Assembly: GCA_023384355.1 (NCBI GenBank) | Contig: JAHDWL010000007.1 | Location: 1-64,000 of the forward strand | Direction: 5' to 3' | Length of the DNA stretch: 64,000 bases | Origin: Anaerolineae bacterium | GTDB taxonomy: Bacteria; Chloroflexota; Anaerolineae; Promineifilales; Promineifilaceae | In this document: positions 1 to 8,661 of the stretch, one piece after another | How the letters are laid out: the number at the start of each line of letters is the position of its first letter | How positions within the stretch are numbered: the stretch's first letter is position 1 | Notes under the pieces: generated by a model | Told to the model about the DNA's origin: nothing | What the model saw: only the letters and a program-made list of their open reading frames with translations | Database searches by the model: none | Translations under genes and position numbers: made by a program

Positions 1-1567
<1,567 letters not shown>

Positions 1568-1571
<4 letters not shown>

Positions 1572-1935
1572 TCTTTCCCCTCCTCAAATTCACGAATAAT
1601 GCGCCGAACCTCAGTGGTCGAGATATCTGACTGTTCTGACTTGGAATACAGGGTGATGAGCACTACGCTCCGTGAAGTTTGGAGGTAATAGATCATTCGA
1701 TACCCACCACTCTGGCCCCGCTGCGCGTCCCTGTTACGAATGCGGGCTTTGTAAAGCGTGTGGCCGGTGCGAGGAATTTGGTCGCCGATGAAATTACCAG
1801 TCTGCAATTGCTCAAGGATTGGCTGGATATCGGCCCGAATATGACGATAAAACGTTTACTCAACGCGCGTAAATTGCGTTTGAATTCAGGCGTGAACCGG
1901 ATTTCAACAGGGGAAGCGGGCGGCTCACTCGGCAT
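1568..1935 (-). pseudogene. RelE/ParE-like toxin with a one-base frameshift
   Basis: The reading frame begins at 1935 with VEIRFTPEFKRNLRALSKRF and continues in another frame as YRHIRADIQPILEQLQTG and then GYRMIYYL, LITLYSKSEQ and [10 protein letters not shown]. Together they give about 120 residues typical of RelE/ParE/HigB ribonuclease toxins. The frames join at a run of four A (1849-1852 on the plus strand): one missing base in that homopolymer would restore the gene. The ATG overlaps the antitoxin's end and the stop overlaps the start of hutU, so the three genes are translationally packed. A sequencing or assembly error is as likely as a genuine inactivation. Confidence 0.75.
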
Positions 1936-2146
1936 CAAGGTCCTGCCAAAGTTCAGAAAGGGGAAGGGTTTGGCCATTCATCGCTTCATGCCAACCTTGA
2001 TGGAAGGAATCCGCGGCGGGTCTTAGCGCCACACTTTGGCGATAGAGCCGCACGATCTCCAGCAGCGCGGGCAGATATTCCCCCGGCGTAGCTTCAATTT
2101 CAGCCTGTAGCTGTTTCTTGTAGGGAAGTTCGAATTCAATTGTCAT
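1925..2146 (-). CDS. Antitoxin of a RelE/ParE-type toxin-antitoxin pair
   Basis: This 73-residue acidic protein ends in PLSELWQDLDAE, a tail of the kind seen in small antitoxins paired with RelE-like toxins, and has a helical middle (LPALLEIVRLYRQSV). It directly precedes the toxin-like gene and overlaps its start by 11 nt, the usual antitoxin-toxin order. It would bind and neutralise the toxin and probably repress the shared promoter; this role comes from gene order and weak family resemblance. If the toxin really is frameshifted the antitoxin is a leftover. No operator was recognised in the 139-bp gap upstream. Confidence 0.65.
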   Translation of the reverse strand: MTIEFELPYKKQLQAEIEATPGEYLPALLEIVRLYRQSVALRPAADSFHQGWHEAMNGQTLPLSELWQDLDAE

Positions 2147-2285
2147 TCGCCATCACCATCACTGTATATTGATTATTATAGCAGAACGATGGACAAATAT
2201 GCGCCGTAAGTTCTGTCATGAGTTAAGCCACTTCAATATTGCGAACTTCCTGCGCCGTAATGGCCTTCCCTTTTACCTGATTGAT

Positions 2286-3185
2286 CTACCCGGCAACCGG
2301 GACGATGGACGCACGCCGCCGGAACCATGTTGCCCCCAGCGCCAGGCCCGCGGCAATGGCGAAAGCAAGCAGTTGCAACCAGGGATTTGTGGCGAAAAAG
2401 TTGGTTGAGACGGTGATGTAGCGCAGCCCCGGCGGCCCGGCCGTCAGATGGTGGGCCAGCGGCATCAGCAGATAGCTCTGGGCCACGCCGGCGAGGAAGA
2501 TGGCCAGCGCGTCGGGTGTCTTCTGGTCCCCCCACCGGCGCAGGACGCTCATGATCGCCAGCCAGACCGCGCCGCCGATCACGCCCCCGATAGCGATCGT
2601 CCAGGCCGCGGTGGGGCTGACCGACAGCCCGCGCCCCGGCAGTTCGACGGCGCGCAGAAGCAGCAGGGTGGGGATCAGGGCCACGCCGTCGAGCGCCAGC
2701 CAGACCAGATCGCCGGGACGCTCGGCCGCCCAGCGACCGGGCAGCAGCGCCAGAGCCAGCCCAGCCAGCGCCACCGTCGCGCTTGCCGCGGCCGCCGAGA
2801 GCGGCAACGTCGGCGTGTTGACGTTCATCGTGATGGCGGGGATGCCGGCGGCCAGCGGAACGACGCATAACGCCCAGACGCGCCACCAATCGGGCACGGC
2901 CATCGAGCGCCCGCGCCGCGCGGCCAGTCGCCCGCCCAGCCAGTTGACGAGCGTGTAGAGCGCCATGACCATCCCGGCGACCACCAGCCCGGTCATCCAG
3001 TAGCGGCTGGACGTGATGGCGTCGAACGGCTGGGCCGGGGGGATGCCGTCGGCGGTGTGCCCATAGAGAAAGATGGCGTACCGGTTGGCGACGCCAAACC
3101 AGTAGTAATAGACCACAAGGATGAACAGGGAAATGAGCGCCGCCTCGAGCAGCGGCCGCCTCCAGCGTTGCCGGTTCGTGGACAT
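2286..3185 (-). CDS. Multi-pass membrane protein of unknown function
   Basis: About 299 residues with roughly eight hydrophobic segments, starting with an Arg-rich N-terminus (NRQRWRR) and a first helix LISLFILVVYYYWFG. I do not recognise the family. No catalytic motif is visible; a loop near residue 50 (TADGIPPAQPFDAITSSRYW) is the most distinctive soluble part. The ATG at 3185 was taken over the TTG at 3194; the only purine-rich stretch (GGGAG) sits just 2 nt from the ATG, so translation may start from a leaderless or weakly initiated message. It stands alone, more than 100 bp from both neighbours. Confidence 0.6.
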   Translation of the reverse strand: MSTNRQRWRRPLLEAALISLFILVVYYYWFGVANRYAIFLYGHTADGIPPAQPFDAITSSRYWMTGLVVAGMVMALYTLVNWLGGRLAARRGRSMAVPDWWRVWALCVVPLAAGIPAITMNVNTPTLPLSAAAASATVALAGLALALLPGRWAAERPGDLVWLALDGVALIPTLLLLRAVELPGRGLSVSPTAAWTIAIGGVIGGAVWLAIMSVLRRWGDQKTPDALAIFLAGVAQSYLLMPLAHHLTAGPPGLRYITVSTNFFATNPWLQLLAFAIAAGLALGATWFRRRASIVPVAG

Positions 3186-3308
3186 GGCTCCCAAGTATAA
3201 CCGAGTCGTATTGACTGCGCCTGTATCCTATTGAAGTCGACACGGTACATATTAAAAGAGCCATGAACCCGGCGATTCATGGCTCTTCACATGGCGGCCG
3301 GCGCGGAA

Positions 3309-3788
3309 TCAGGCGGTCATAAGCGCGGCCAGCAGTTCGGTCATGCGCTCGTAACCTTCGTTCACGCCGACTTCCATGCCGGACGACATCATCCCGTCGC
3401 GGTCTTCCACGGACTGGAAGACAGATTGCGAGACCACGCGCGTCCGGCCGCCGAGATCTTCAAACACGGCCGTCTCCAGCTGCACGTGGCCCGGCATGCC
3501 CTCCCACTCGAACGTCTGGATGATTCGCTCCGGCGCGGTGACCTCGTGGAAAACGCCATGAAAGGCGTAGATATTGCCCTCCGCGTCGCGGTGGACGTAG
3601 CGCCACTGTCCGCCGGACCTCGCGTCCAGCTTGTCGATCGTGGTCGTCAGATTGCGCGGCCCCAGCCATTGCGGGATGAGCGCCGGGTCGGTATAGGCCC
3701 GGAACACAAGCTCGCGCGGTGCGTTGAGGGTCATCGTCGAAACGATTTCCAGCGTTCCCGGTTTTGCGTTAATCTCTGGCTTTGACAT
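3309..3788 (-). CDS. SRPBCC (AHSA1/START-like) ligand-binding protein
   Basis: A 159-residue cytosolic protein of the Bet v1-like fold. The start TLEIVSTMTLNAPRELVFRA, the PALIPQWLGP segment and the end ERMTELLAALM match the AHSA1-type SRPBCC proteins usually encoded with ArsR regulators. Members bind small hydrophobic molecules; the ligand here cannot be read from sequence. AAGGAG lies 6-7 nt before the ATG. It follows the ArsR gene by 33 bp on the same strand, almost certainly as one transcript. ArsR-SRPBCC pairs are common and often of unknown physiological role. Confidence 0.85.
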   Translation of the reverse strand: MSKPEINAKPGTLEIVSTMTLNAPRELVFRAYTDPALIPQWLGPRNLTTTIDKLDARSGGQWRYVHRDAEGNIYAFHGVFHEVTAPERIIQTFEWEGMPGHVQLETAVFEDLGGRTRVVSQSVFQSVEDRDGMMSSGMEVGVNEGYERMTELLAALMTA

Positions 3789-3821
3789 GTTGTTTCTCCT
3801 TCAGGTTGTGTGCGTGGATGT

Positions 3822-4196
3822 TTAATGAGCCACAGGATCGGTCGGGTTTTCCCGATCGTCCGCCGATAATTGGGATTGCAGCCTGCCGAGCAGCTGCTCC
3901 AGTCGCTCGTAACTCTCGCGCCAGTACTTCTCGTATGGGCTGACCCACTCGTAGATGGGCCGCAACGCCTCGCTGTTCAGGGAGTAGAGCCGGTGTTGGC
4001 CTTCGCCGCGCGCGCTCACCAGCCCTACTTCGCGCAACACCTTCAGATGTTTCGACACCTGCGGCTGACGCATCTTCAGCGCCGCGGCAATGTCGTTGAC
4101 CGACCGCTCGCCGCTTGCCAGCAGGTCGATGATCCGGCGTCGCTGCGGCTCCGCCACGGCATTGAAAGCGTCTGATGTTGTCGGCGTTCGCGCCAT
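3822..4196 (-). CDS. ArsR-family winged-helix repressor
   Basis: A 124-residue DNA-binding protein. The wHTH runs from AEPQRRRIIDLLASGERS through VNDIAAALKMRQPQVSKHLK to LREVGLVSARGEGQHRLYSL. No Cys-containing metal site (CxC) is present in the recognition helix, so it belongs with the metal-independent ArsR proteins found next to SRPBCC genes. I chose the ATG at 4196 (MARTPTTSDAF); an in-frame ATG 9 nt upstream is possible. A perfect inverted repeat lies 11-30 nt upstream and is the likely autorepression site. The downstream SRPBCC gene is in the same operon. Confidence 0.88.
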   Translation of the reverse strand: MARTPTTSDAFNAVAEPQRRRIIDLLASGERSVNDIAAALKMRQPQVSKHLKVLREVGLVSARGEGQHRLYSLNSEALRPIYEWVSPYEKYWRESYERLEQLLGRLQSQLSADDRENPTDPVAH

Positions 4197-4206
4197 GAAA
4201 TACATT

Positions 4207-4226
4207 ATATTCCTATATGGGAATAT
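4207..4226 (-). promoter_or_regulatory. Inverted-repeat operator before the ArsR gene
   Basis: ATATTCC and GGAATAT form a perfect 7-bp inverted repeat with a 6-bp AT-rich spacer, placed 11-30 nt upstream of the ArsR start codon. Its size and position fit an ArsR dimer that blocks its own transcription. Binding is inferred. Confidence 0.6.
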
Positions 4227-4236
4227 GTCAAGGGGC

Positions 4237-4269
4237 AAAAAAGCGGGATTCTCGAAAGAACCCCGCTTT
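4237..4269 (-). terminator. Rho-independent terminator of the 4330-4725 gene
   Basis: AAAGCGGG at 4240-4247 pairs with CCCGCTTT at 4262-4269. Read on the minus strand the 8-bp stem is followed by a run of six T. It lies 60 bp after the stop of the upstream minus-strand gene and before the ArsR promoter. Confidence 0.75.
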
Positions 4270-4329
4270 CCGGAGATTATCACCAATTGAAACCGGATTA
4301 TTCCGGGAAAACCCGGTATCAACAGCCTT

Positions 4330-4725
4330 TCAGCTGGTCGCGTTCAGCCTGCGATTGGCCCAGGCCGTGATGATGCCGGTCAGAATCAGCGGCGCGGTAG
4401 TGAAGAGGATGATCACCCGCGACCGATTCAGCAGGCTCACAAAATCGGCCTCGCCTTTGAAGCTGGACATATAAAAGGCCACCACGGCCAGTGACACGAC
4501 CAGCCCCACCAACCCACCACTGAGAAGGCGCATGTTGCCCAGTCCCACCACTGCCCCCACCACACATCCCAGCGCTCCACCGATGACAGCCACCAAAAGG
4601 CTGTAACCGGCGGCCTCCACGGTTTGCGTGCCGTCGAGCGAGGCTGTTATAAAAAACATGGTTGCGCACAGGACTGCGGCGGCGAGGCCGCCGATCGACA
4701 AACCTAAAACCGCCCGTCGAATCAT
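4330..4725 (-). CDS. Small integral membrane protein, unknown
   Basis: A protein of 131 residues with four hydrophobic helices (about residues 5-28, 40-62, 68-90 and 103-123) separated by short loops, ending with a basic tail (WANRRLNATS). The helices are Gly/Ala/Val-rich with a tight turn GGALGCVVGAVVGLGN. I do not recognise a family and see no catalytic residues. It is a single-gene unit: a terminator follows, and the neighbouring GNAT gene ends 37 bp upstream on the same strand. Confidence 0.55.
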   Translation of the reverse strand: MIRRAVLGLSIGGLAAAVLCATMFFITASLDGTQTVEAAGYSLLVAVIGGALGCVVGAVVGLGNMRLLSGGLVGLVVSLAVVAFYMSSFKGEADFVSLLNRSRVIILFTTAPLILTGIITAWANRRLNATS

Positions 4726-4762
4726 GGTGCCCCCTTATTCTGTCATGCCGCTTTTCTCTCGT

Positions 4763-5242
4763 TCAATCGGCCAGCTTCTTCGTCATATGGATGTTGGTCA
4801 TCTCATATCCGGCTTTCTGGTAGAGGGCGATGGCCGCGTGGTTGTGGCCGAACACGTGGAGCGATATGGTATCGAGGCCTACTTCCTTGACTTTTTCCTC
4901 CAGGACGGAAAAGGCTTGCCGGCCGTAGCCTCGCCTTTGGAATTCCTCGTATATGCGGAAATCGTAGACAAACGCGTAGGGATCGGTGACTCCTCTGGAG
5001 CGCACGGCAAACCAGATCATGCCGACTGTCGCGCCGGTAGAGTCATCCACAATTGAAAACAAGTGCTGGTCTTTGGAGACGACGCCATCAGGTAAAAGCT
5101 GCCGAAACTCCTCTTCAGAGTTCAGGATCGCCTCCGAAGGTGCCCAGTTGCCCGCCCGGACATGCTCTTGAGCGTAGTCTTCTATGGCGGCTCTTAAATA
5201 CTTCTGGAATTCGCTGTCCGTCATCGGGATCAATTGAACCAT
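4763..5242 (-). CDS. GNAT-family N-acetyltransferase
   Basis: About 159 residues. It would transfer an acetyl group from acetyl-CoA to an unknown amine. The acetyl-CoA pyrophosphate loop is QRRGYGRQAF (motif A, near residue 117), preceded by the strand FVYDFRIYEEF and followed by the motif-B region HVFGHNHAAIALYQKAGYE, where Asn, Ala and Tyr are the usual family residues. A GAGGGA with 6-nt spacing selects the ATG at 5242 over an in-frame ATG at 5281. The substrate is not predictable from context. Confidence 0.88.
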   Translation of the reverse strand: MVQLIPMTDSEFQKYLRAAIEDYAQEHVRAGNWAPSEAILNSEEEFRQLLPDGVVSKDQHLFSIVDDSTGATVGMIWFAVRSRGVTDPYAFVYDFRIYEEFQRRGYGRQAFSVLEEKVKEVGLDTISLHVFGHNHAAIALYQKAGYEMTNIHMTKKLAD

Positions 5243-5305
5243 ACCGCGTCCCTCGTTCCGTATCCGTCTGACTCGCTCCATCCGTGTATCAGGTCAGTTC
5301 GTTGC

Positions 5306-5956
5306 CTACACCTCGCGCACGTCGACGACTTCTTTCACGACGGGCCTCAGCGCCGCGACCAGCGCGTCGCGCTCCACGCCCTGCACCTTCAGCACCACCT
5401 CGGCCGTGTCGCCATAGGAGCCGAGGATGCCCTTCATGCCCAGCCCCACGATATCGCCGCCCGCCTGAAAGATGGCGGTCGTGATTTTGGACAGGACGCC
5501 TTTTTCCACGGGCACGGTCACCGTGACGCGCACGCCTGACCGGCGACCGCCGAACAGCTCCAGCAATGCCTTGAAAAGGTCGGTCTCGGTGATGATGCCC
5601 ACCAGGTCCGGCCCCTGCATCACCGGCAAGCCGCCGATCTTCCGGTCAGCCATTATGCGCGCGGCTTCTTCAAGTGGCGTCTTCTCGGCCACCGTGATGA
5701 CGTCGCGACTCATCACCTTTTCGATCTTGAGTTTGCCCAGCAGATCGGGGATTTCCCAGACAGCCAGCGTCGTGGCCGGCGAGGGCGAGGCATAGAGCAG
5801 GTCCTTGTCGGATACGATGCCAACAAGGCGGCCATGAGCGTCGACCACCGGCAGGCGGCGCACCTTGCGCTCGCGCATCAGGCGCAGCGCGTCGGGGACC
5901 GGGGTGTCGGGCCGGACGGTGACGGGATTGGGAGTCATGAGTTCGCGGACAAGCAT
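5306..5956 (-). CDS. Tandem CBS domain protein with C-terminal ACT-like domain
   Basis: A 216-residue protein. The first CBS domain begins VRELMTPNPVTVRPDTPV, the second begins KVMSRDVITVAEKTPL, each with the GLPV/RRLPV and GIVSDKDLL/GIITETDLF strands that hold adenine nucleotides. From about residue 140 (VRVTVTVPVEKGVLSKITTA) an ACT-like regulatory domain follows. The layout matches AcuB-like proteins, which sense energy state and control partner enzymes. AGGAGG precedes the ATG at a good distance. Its partner is not evident; the neighbours are not acetoin genes, so an acuB symbol is not justified. Confidence 0.8.
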   Translation of the reverse strand: MLVRELMTPNPVTVRPDTPVPDALRLMRERKVRRLPVVDAHGRLVGIVSDKDLLYASPSPATTLAVWEIPDLLGKLKIEKVMSRDVITVAEKTPLEEAARIMADRKIGGLPVMQGPDLVGIITETDLFKALLELFGGRRSGVRVTVTVPVEKGVLSKITTAIFQAGGDIVGLGMKGILGSYGDTAEVVLKVQGVERDALVAALRPVVKEVVDVREV

Positions 5957-6154
5957 GGGAGCCTCCTGATACTGTGATCCTTATTTTTGAAAGAGCACGG
6001 CTAGGCGCCGGCTCGAAATTTACTCGAAATTATCTTCTGCGCCGTGAATTTGAACTCCCTGAAATCCGGTCGAAGATCCAGGACAATTCTCTCCGGCTGC
6101 GCCCCATTATATCATACGCCCGCGCCACTGCCGCATCTCGAATGCTCGACTTTT

Positions 6155-7330
6155 TCAAATGACGTCGCGTAATTCACAGGCGATATCGGCCATCGCCGCC
6201 TCGAAGCACGGGCGGCCGTCGTTGGGTCTGGTGGCCTCGATTTCAACTGCATCATCGGCCTTGAGCTGCCAGTCCAGCATCGCCAGGACAAACTGGGAGA
6301 TGATAAGCGTGGCCGAGGTCGCGTATCCGAATCGCACTTGCCGCTCATCCGCCCGGAAACCGCTGTCGCTCAGCCCGGCGAGGTATGCTTTGAACAGGGT
6401 GCCGTCGACCTCGGGCAGGTGGCGTTCGGGCATATTCAGATAAGCGCCGAAAACGAAAGCTCCCAGGTCGAAGCCTATCGGCCCGGTGTGGGCCAATGCC
6501 CAATCCAGCACGACCGTTTCCTCCCCGCCGCTCCTTTCGCGGGACTTGAAATTGGTGGGGTATGTATCGCCATGACAAACAGTCCGGGGCAATCGATCCA
6601 GTTGTGCCAGAAAATCATCGCTTTCCAGCAAGACCCGCCGCAAGTTGCCGATTTCCGCTTCGGGATATTGCGCCTGTATCAGCGGATGTGTCCACTGGAT
6701 TGTACGCCACTCAGTGAACAGGTCATTCCACTGCCGGAGCCGCCGGCGGCCGAGCCACGGATATTCCGGCAGCGGCCGCGCGCCGGCATATAGCCCGTTC
6801 AGATGCCCCAAACGGCGGGCAGCCGACGTGTAACGCTCCGGCGGCCACGCGTCCGCGTTGATCCCGCCGATCTCCTCAAGCCACAGGCAGGCCACCTCAC
6901 CGGGTAACTCCTGTGTGGCATAGCAGCGGGGCGCGACCAGGCCGTCAGGCAGCATGTCCAGAAAACCGGAGCGATAGGCATGCAGTTCTCGCTTCCAGTA
7001 GTTCCAGTGCGTTGGGTCATCCTTCTCTCCCATGTTAGTCTGGCCGACATTGGCCGGGGACTGGATGACCTTCAGGATCACCGACCAGGGTTCTGCCTCG
7101 CCACCGGTGCGGCCTTCGCCGGCTACGCGATAGAGGCCGACACTCACCGGATTGCCAAGCCCGCCGCCTATCTGCTCGATACGCCATTGGTCAAGTTCCA
7201 GGACGTTGACACCGGCCGCTTGTCGCGCGATTTCGATCAAGGCTGGGAGGCCAATGGATTCGAGGACAAAGGTTTCGTTGATTTCCAGTTCGATCACCCC
7301 TTTGCACAGGATGTCGATAGTATATGCCAC
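6155..7330 (-). CDS. Aminoglycoside/choline-kinase-like phosphotransferase
   Basis: A 391-residue protein with the small-molecule kinase fold. The catalytic loop CHGDTYPTNF (HGD-x4-N, near residue 270) and the metal-binding VVLDWALAHTGPIGFDLGAF are complete, so the enzyme should phosphorylate a hydroxyl of a small substrate with ATP. The Gly-rich N-lobe element is GGGLGNPVSVGLYRV. It resembles the broad APH/CHK group, in which substrate cannot be told from sequence. The start at 7330 lacks a clear ribosome site. The gene diverges from lplA across a 92-bp gap. Confidence 0.8.
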   Translation of the reverse strand: MAYTIDILCKGVIELEINETFVLESIGLPALIEIARQAAGVNVLELDQWRIEQIGGGLGNPVSVGLYRVAGEGRTGGEAEPWSVILKVIQSPANVGQTNMGEKDDPTHWNYWKRELHAYRSGFLDMLPDGLVAPRCYATQELPGEVACLWLEEIGGINADAWPPERYTSAARRLGHLNGLYAGARPLPEYPWLGRRRLRQWNDLFTEWRTIQWTHPLIQAQYPEAEIGNLRRVLLESDDFLAQLDRLPRTVCHGDTYPTNFKSRERSGGEETVVLDWALAHTGPIGFDLGAFVFGAYLNMPERHLPEVDGTLFKAYLAGLSDSGFRADERQVRFGYATSATLIISQFVLAMLDWQLKADDAVEIEATRPNDGRPCFEAAMADIACELRDVI

Positions 7331-7422
7331 CTCGGTCCTATTTTCCCAATGGATCGCCGCCGTTCACGTGCGAATCCGCGACAAGCCGGGTATGATCCGA
7401 GTCAGGAGCCACAATCAATATT

Positions 7423-8412
7423 ATGCTGTGCATCACCCGGCACGAGACCAATCCCTATTTCAACCTGGCGGCCGAAGAGTACGTCATGGACCACTTCGAC
7501 CGCGACGTATTCATGCTCTGGCGCAATGCCCCGGCCATCATCGTCGGCCGCCACCAGAACACGCTGGCCGAGATCAACGTCGACTATGTGCGCGAGCACA
7601 ACATTCCCGTCGTGCGGCGGCTGTCGGGCGGTGGAGCGGTCTTCCATGATCTGGGCAATCTCAACTTCACCTTCATCGCCGGCGCTGCCGCGGGCAACCA
7701 CCGCAACGAGGTGGATTTTCGTCGCTTCACGCAGCCCATCCTCGACGCCCTGTGCGGTCTGGGTGTCGATGCCCGCTTCGAGGGGCGCAACGATCTGACT
7801 ATCGACGGTCGCAAGTTCTCCGGCAATGCCGAGTACATCCACCGCGGGCGCATCCTTCATCACGGCACATTGCTATTCTCGGCGCGTATGGCCGACGTGG
7901 CCGCCGCTCTGCGCCCCGACCCGGCCAAGTTCGACGACAAGGCGGTCAAGTCCGTTCGCAGCCGGGTCACCAACATCAGCGAGCACCTGACGCGACCGAT
8001 GACCGTACTCGAATTCCGCGACAGCCTGATGGAGTACGTGATGACCGGGACGCCGGGGGCGACCCTTTACACTCTGAGCGACGCCGATCGACAAGCCATC
8101 GAGCGACTGCGGGACACGAAATATGCTACCTGGCAGTGGAACTATGGTCACTCGCCGCGCTATAACTTCAGCCGGCGGGCACGCACGCCGGGCGGCACGG
8201 TTGAGGTCATGCTCGATGTGGTTGATGGCGTCATCCAGGAAGCCCGCTTCTACGGTGACTATTTCACCCGACGCGATCCGGCCGAACTGGCGGCGACGCT
8301 GACCGGCGTAGCTCATCGCGAGGACGACCTCTGCCGGCAGTTAACTGCGGCGGATGCCGACGATTACTTCGTTAACATCTCGACCGATGATTTGCTGGGC
8401 ATCCTGATCTGA
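7423..8412 (+). CDS. lplA: Lipoate-protein ligase A
   Basis: Activates free lipoate with ATP and attaches it to a lysine of E2 subunits or the glycine-cleavage H protein in the cytosol. Present are NPYFNLAAEEYVMDH, the lipoyl-adenylate loop VVRRLSGGGAVFHDLGNLNF (about residues 64-84), DGRKFSGNAEYIHRGRILHHG and, from residue 235, the C-terminal accessory domain of full-length bacterial LplA (329 residues against a usual 330-340). AGGAG is 13 nt before the ATG, a little far. A 249-bp gap follows in which nothing was recognised. Confidence 0.92.
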   Translation: MLCITRHETNPYFNLAAEEYVMDHFDRDVFMLWRNAPAIIVGRHQNTLAEINVDYVREHNIPVVRRLSGGGAVFHDLGNLNFTFIAGAAAGNHRNEVDFRRFTQPILDALCGLGVDARFEGRNDLTIDGRKFSGNAEYIHRGRILHHGTLLFSARMADVAAALRPDPAKFDDKAVKSVRSRVTNISEHLTRPMTVLEFRDSLMEYVMTGTPGATLYTLSDADRQAIERLRDTKYATWQWNYGHSPRYNFSRRARTPGGTVEVMLDVVDGVIQEARFYGDYFTRRDPAELAATLTGVAHREDDLCRQLTAADADDYFVNISTDDLLGILI

Positions 8413-8661
8413 CGCGCGGCCCATCATCCAGTATCTCGCCCGTGGCTCCGTCCAAAACCAGGTAAACCTGGCGGGTTTGACTGGATTTCGCTGAATGATT
8501 TCGTGCCGGCCCTTCGCCCAGCCGGCCAAGAGCATCGGGTTGTTATGACCTCTACATCCTGATCTACACCTTTTTGATACTTTATTCTCTCCCCGAAAAA
8601 CGCTATTCTGTCAGGAAATTCGCTTGCGAGTTATCCATTCTGGCTGGATAGGGTTTCATCT

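Noticed and set aside
5974-6162. Small plus-strand gene in the gap between the CBS and phosphotransferase genes
   Set aside because: No ribosome site, no similarity, and the frame crosses into the end of the phosphotransferase gene on the other strand.
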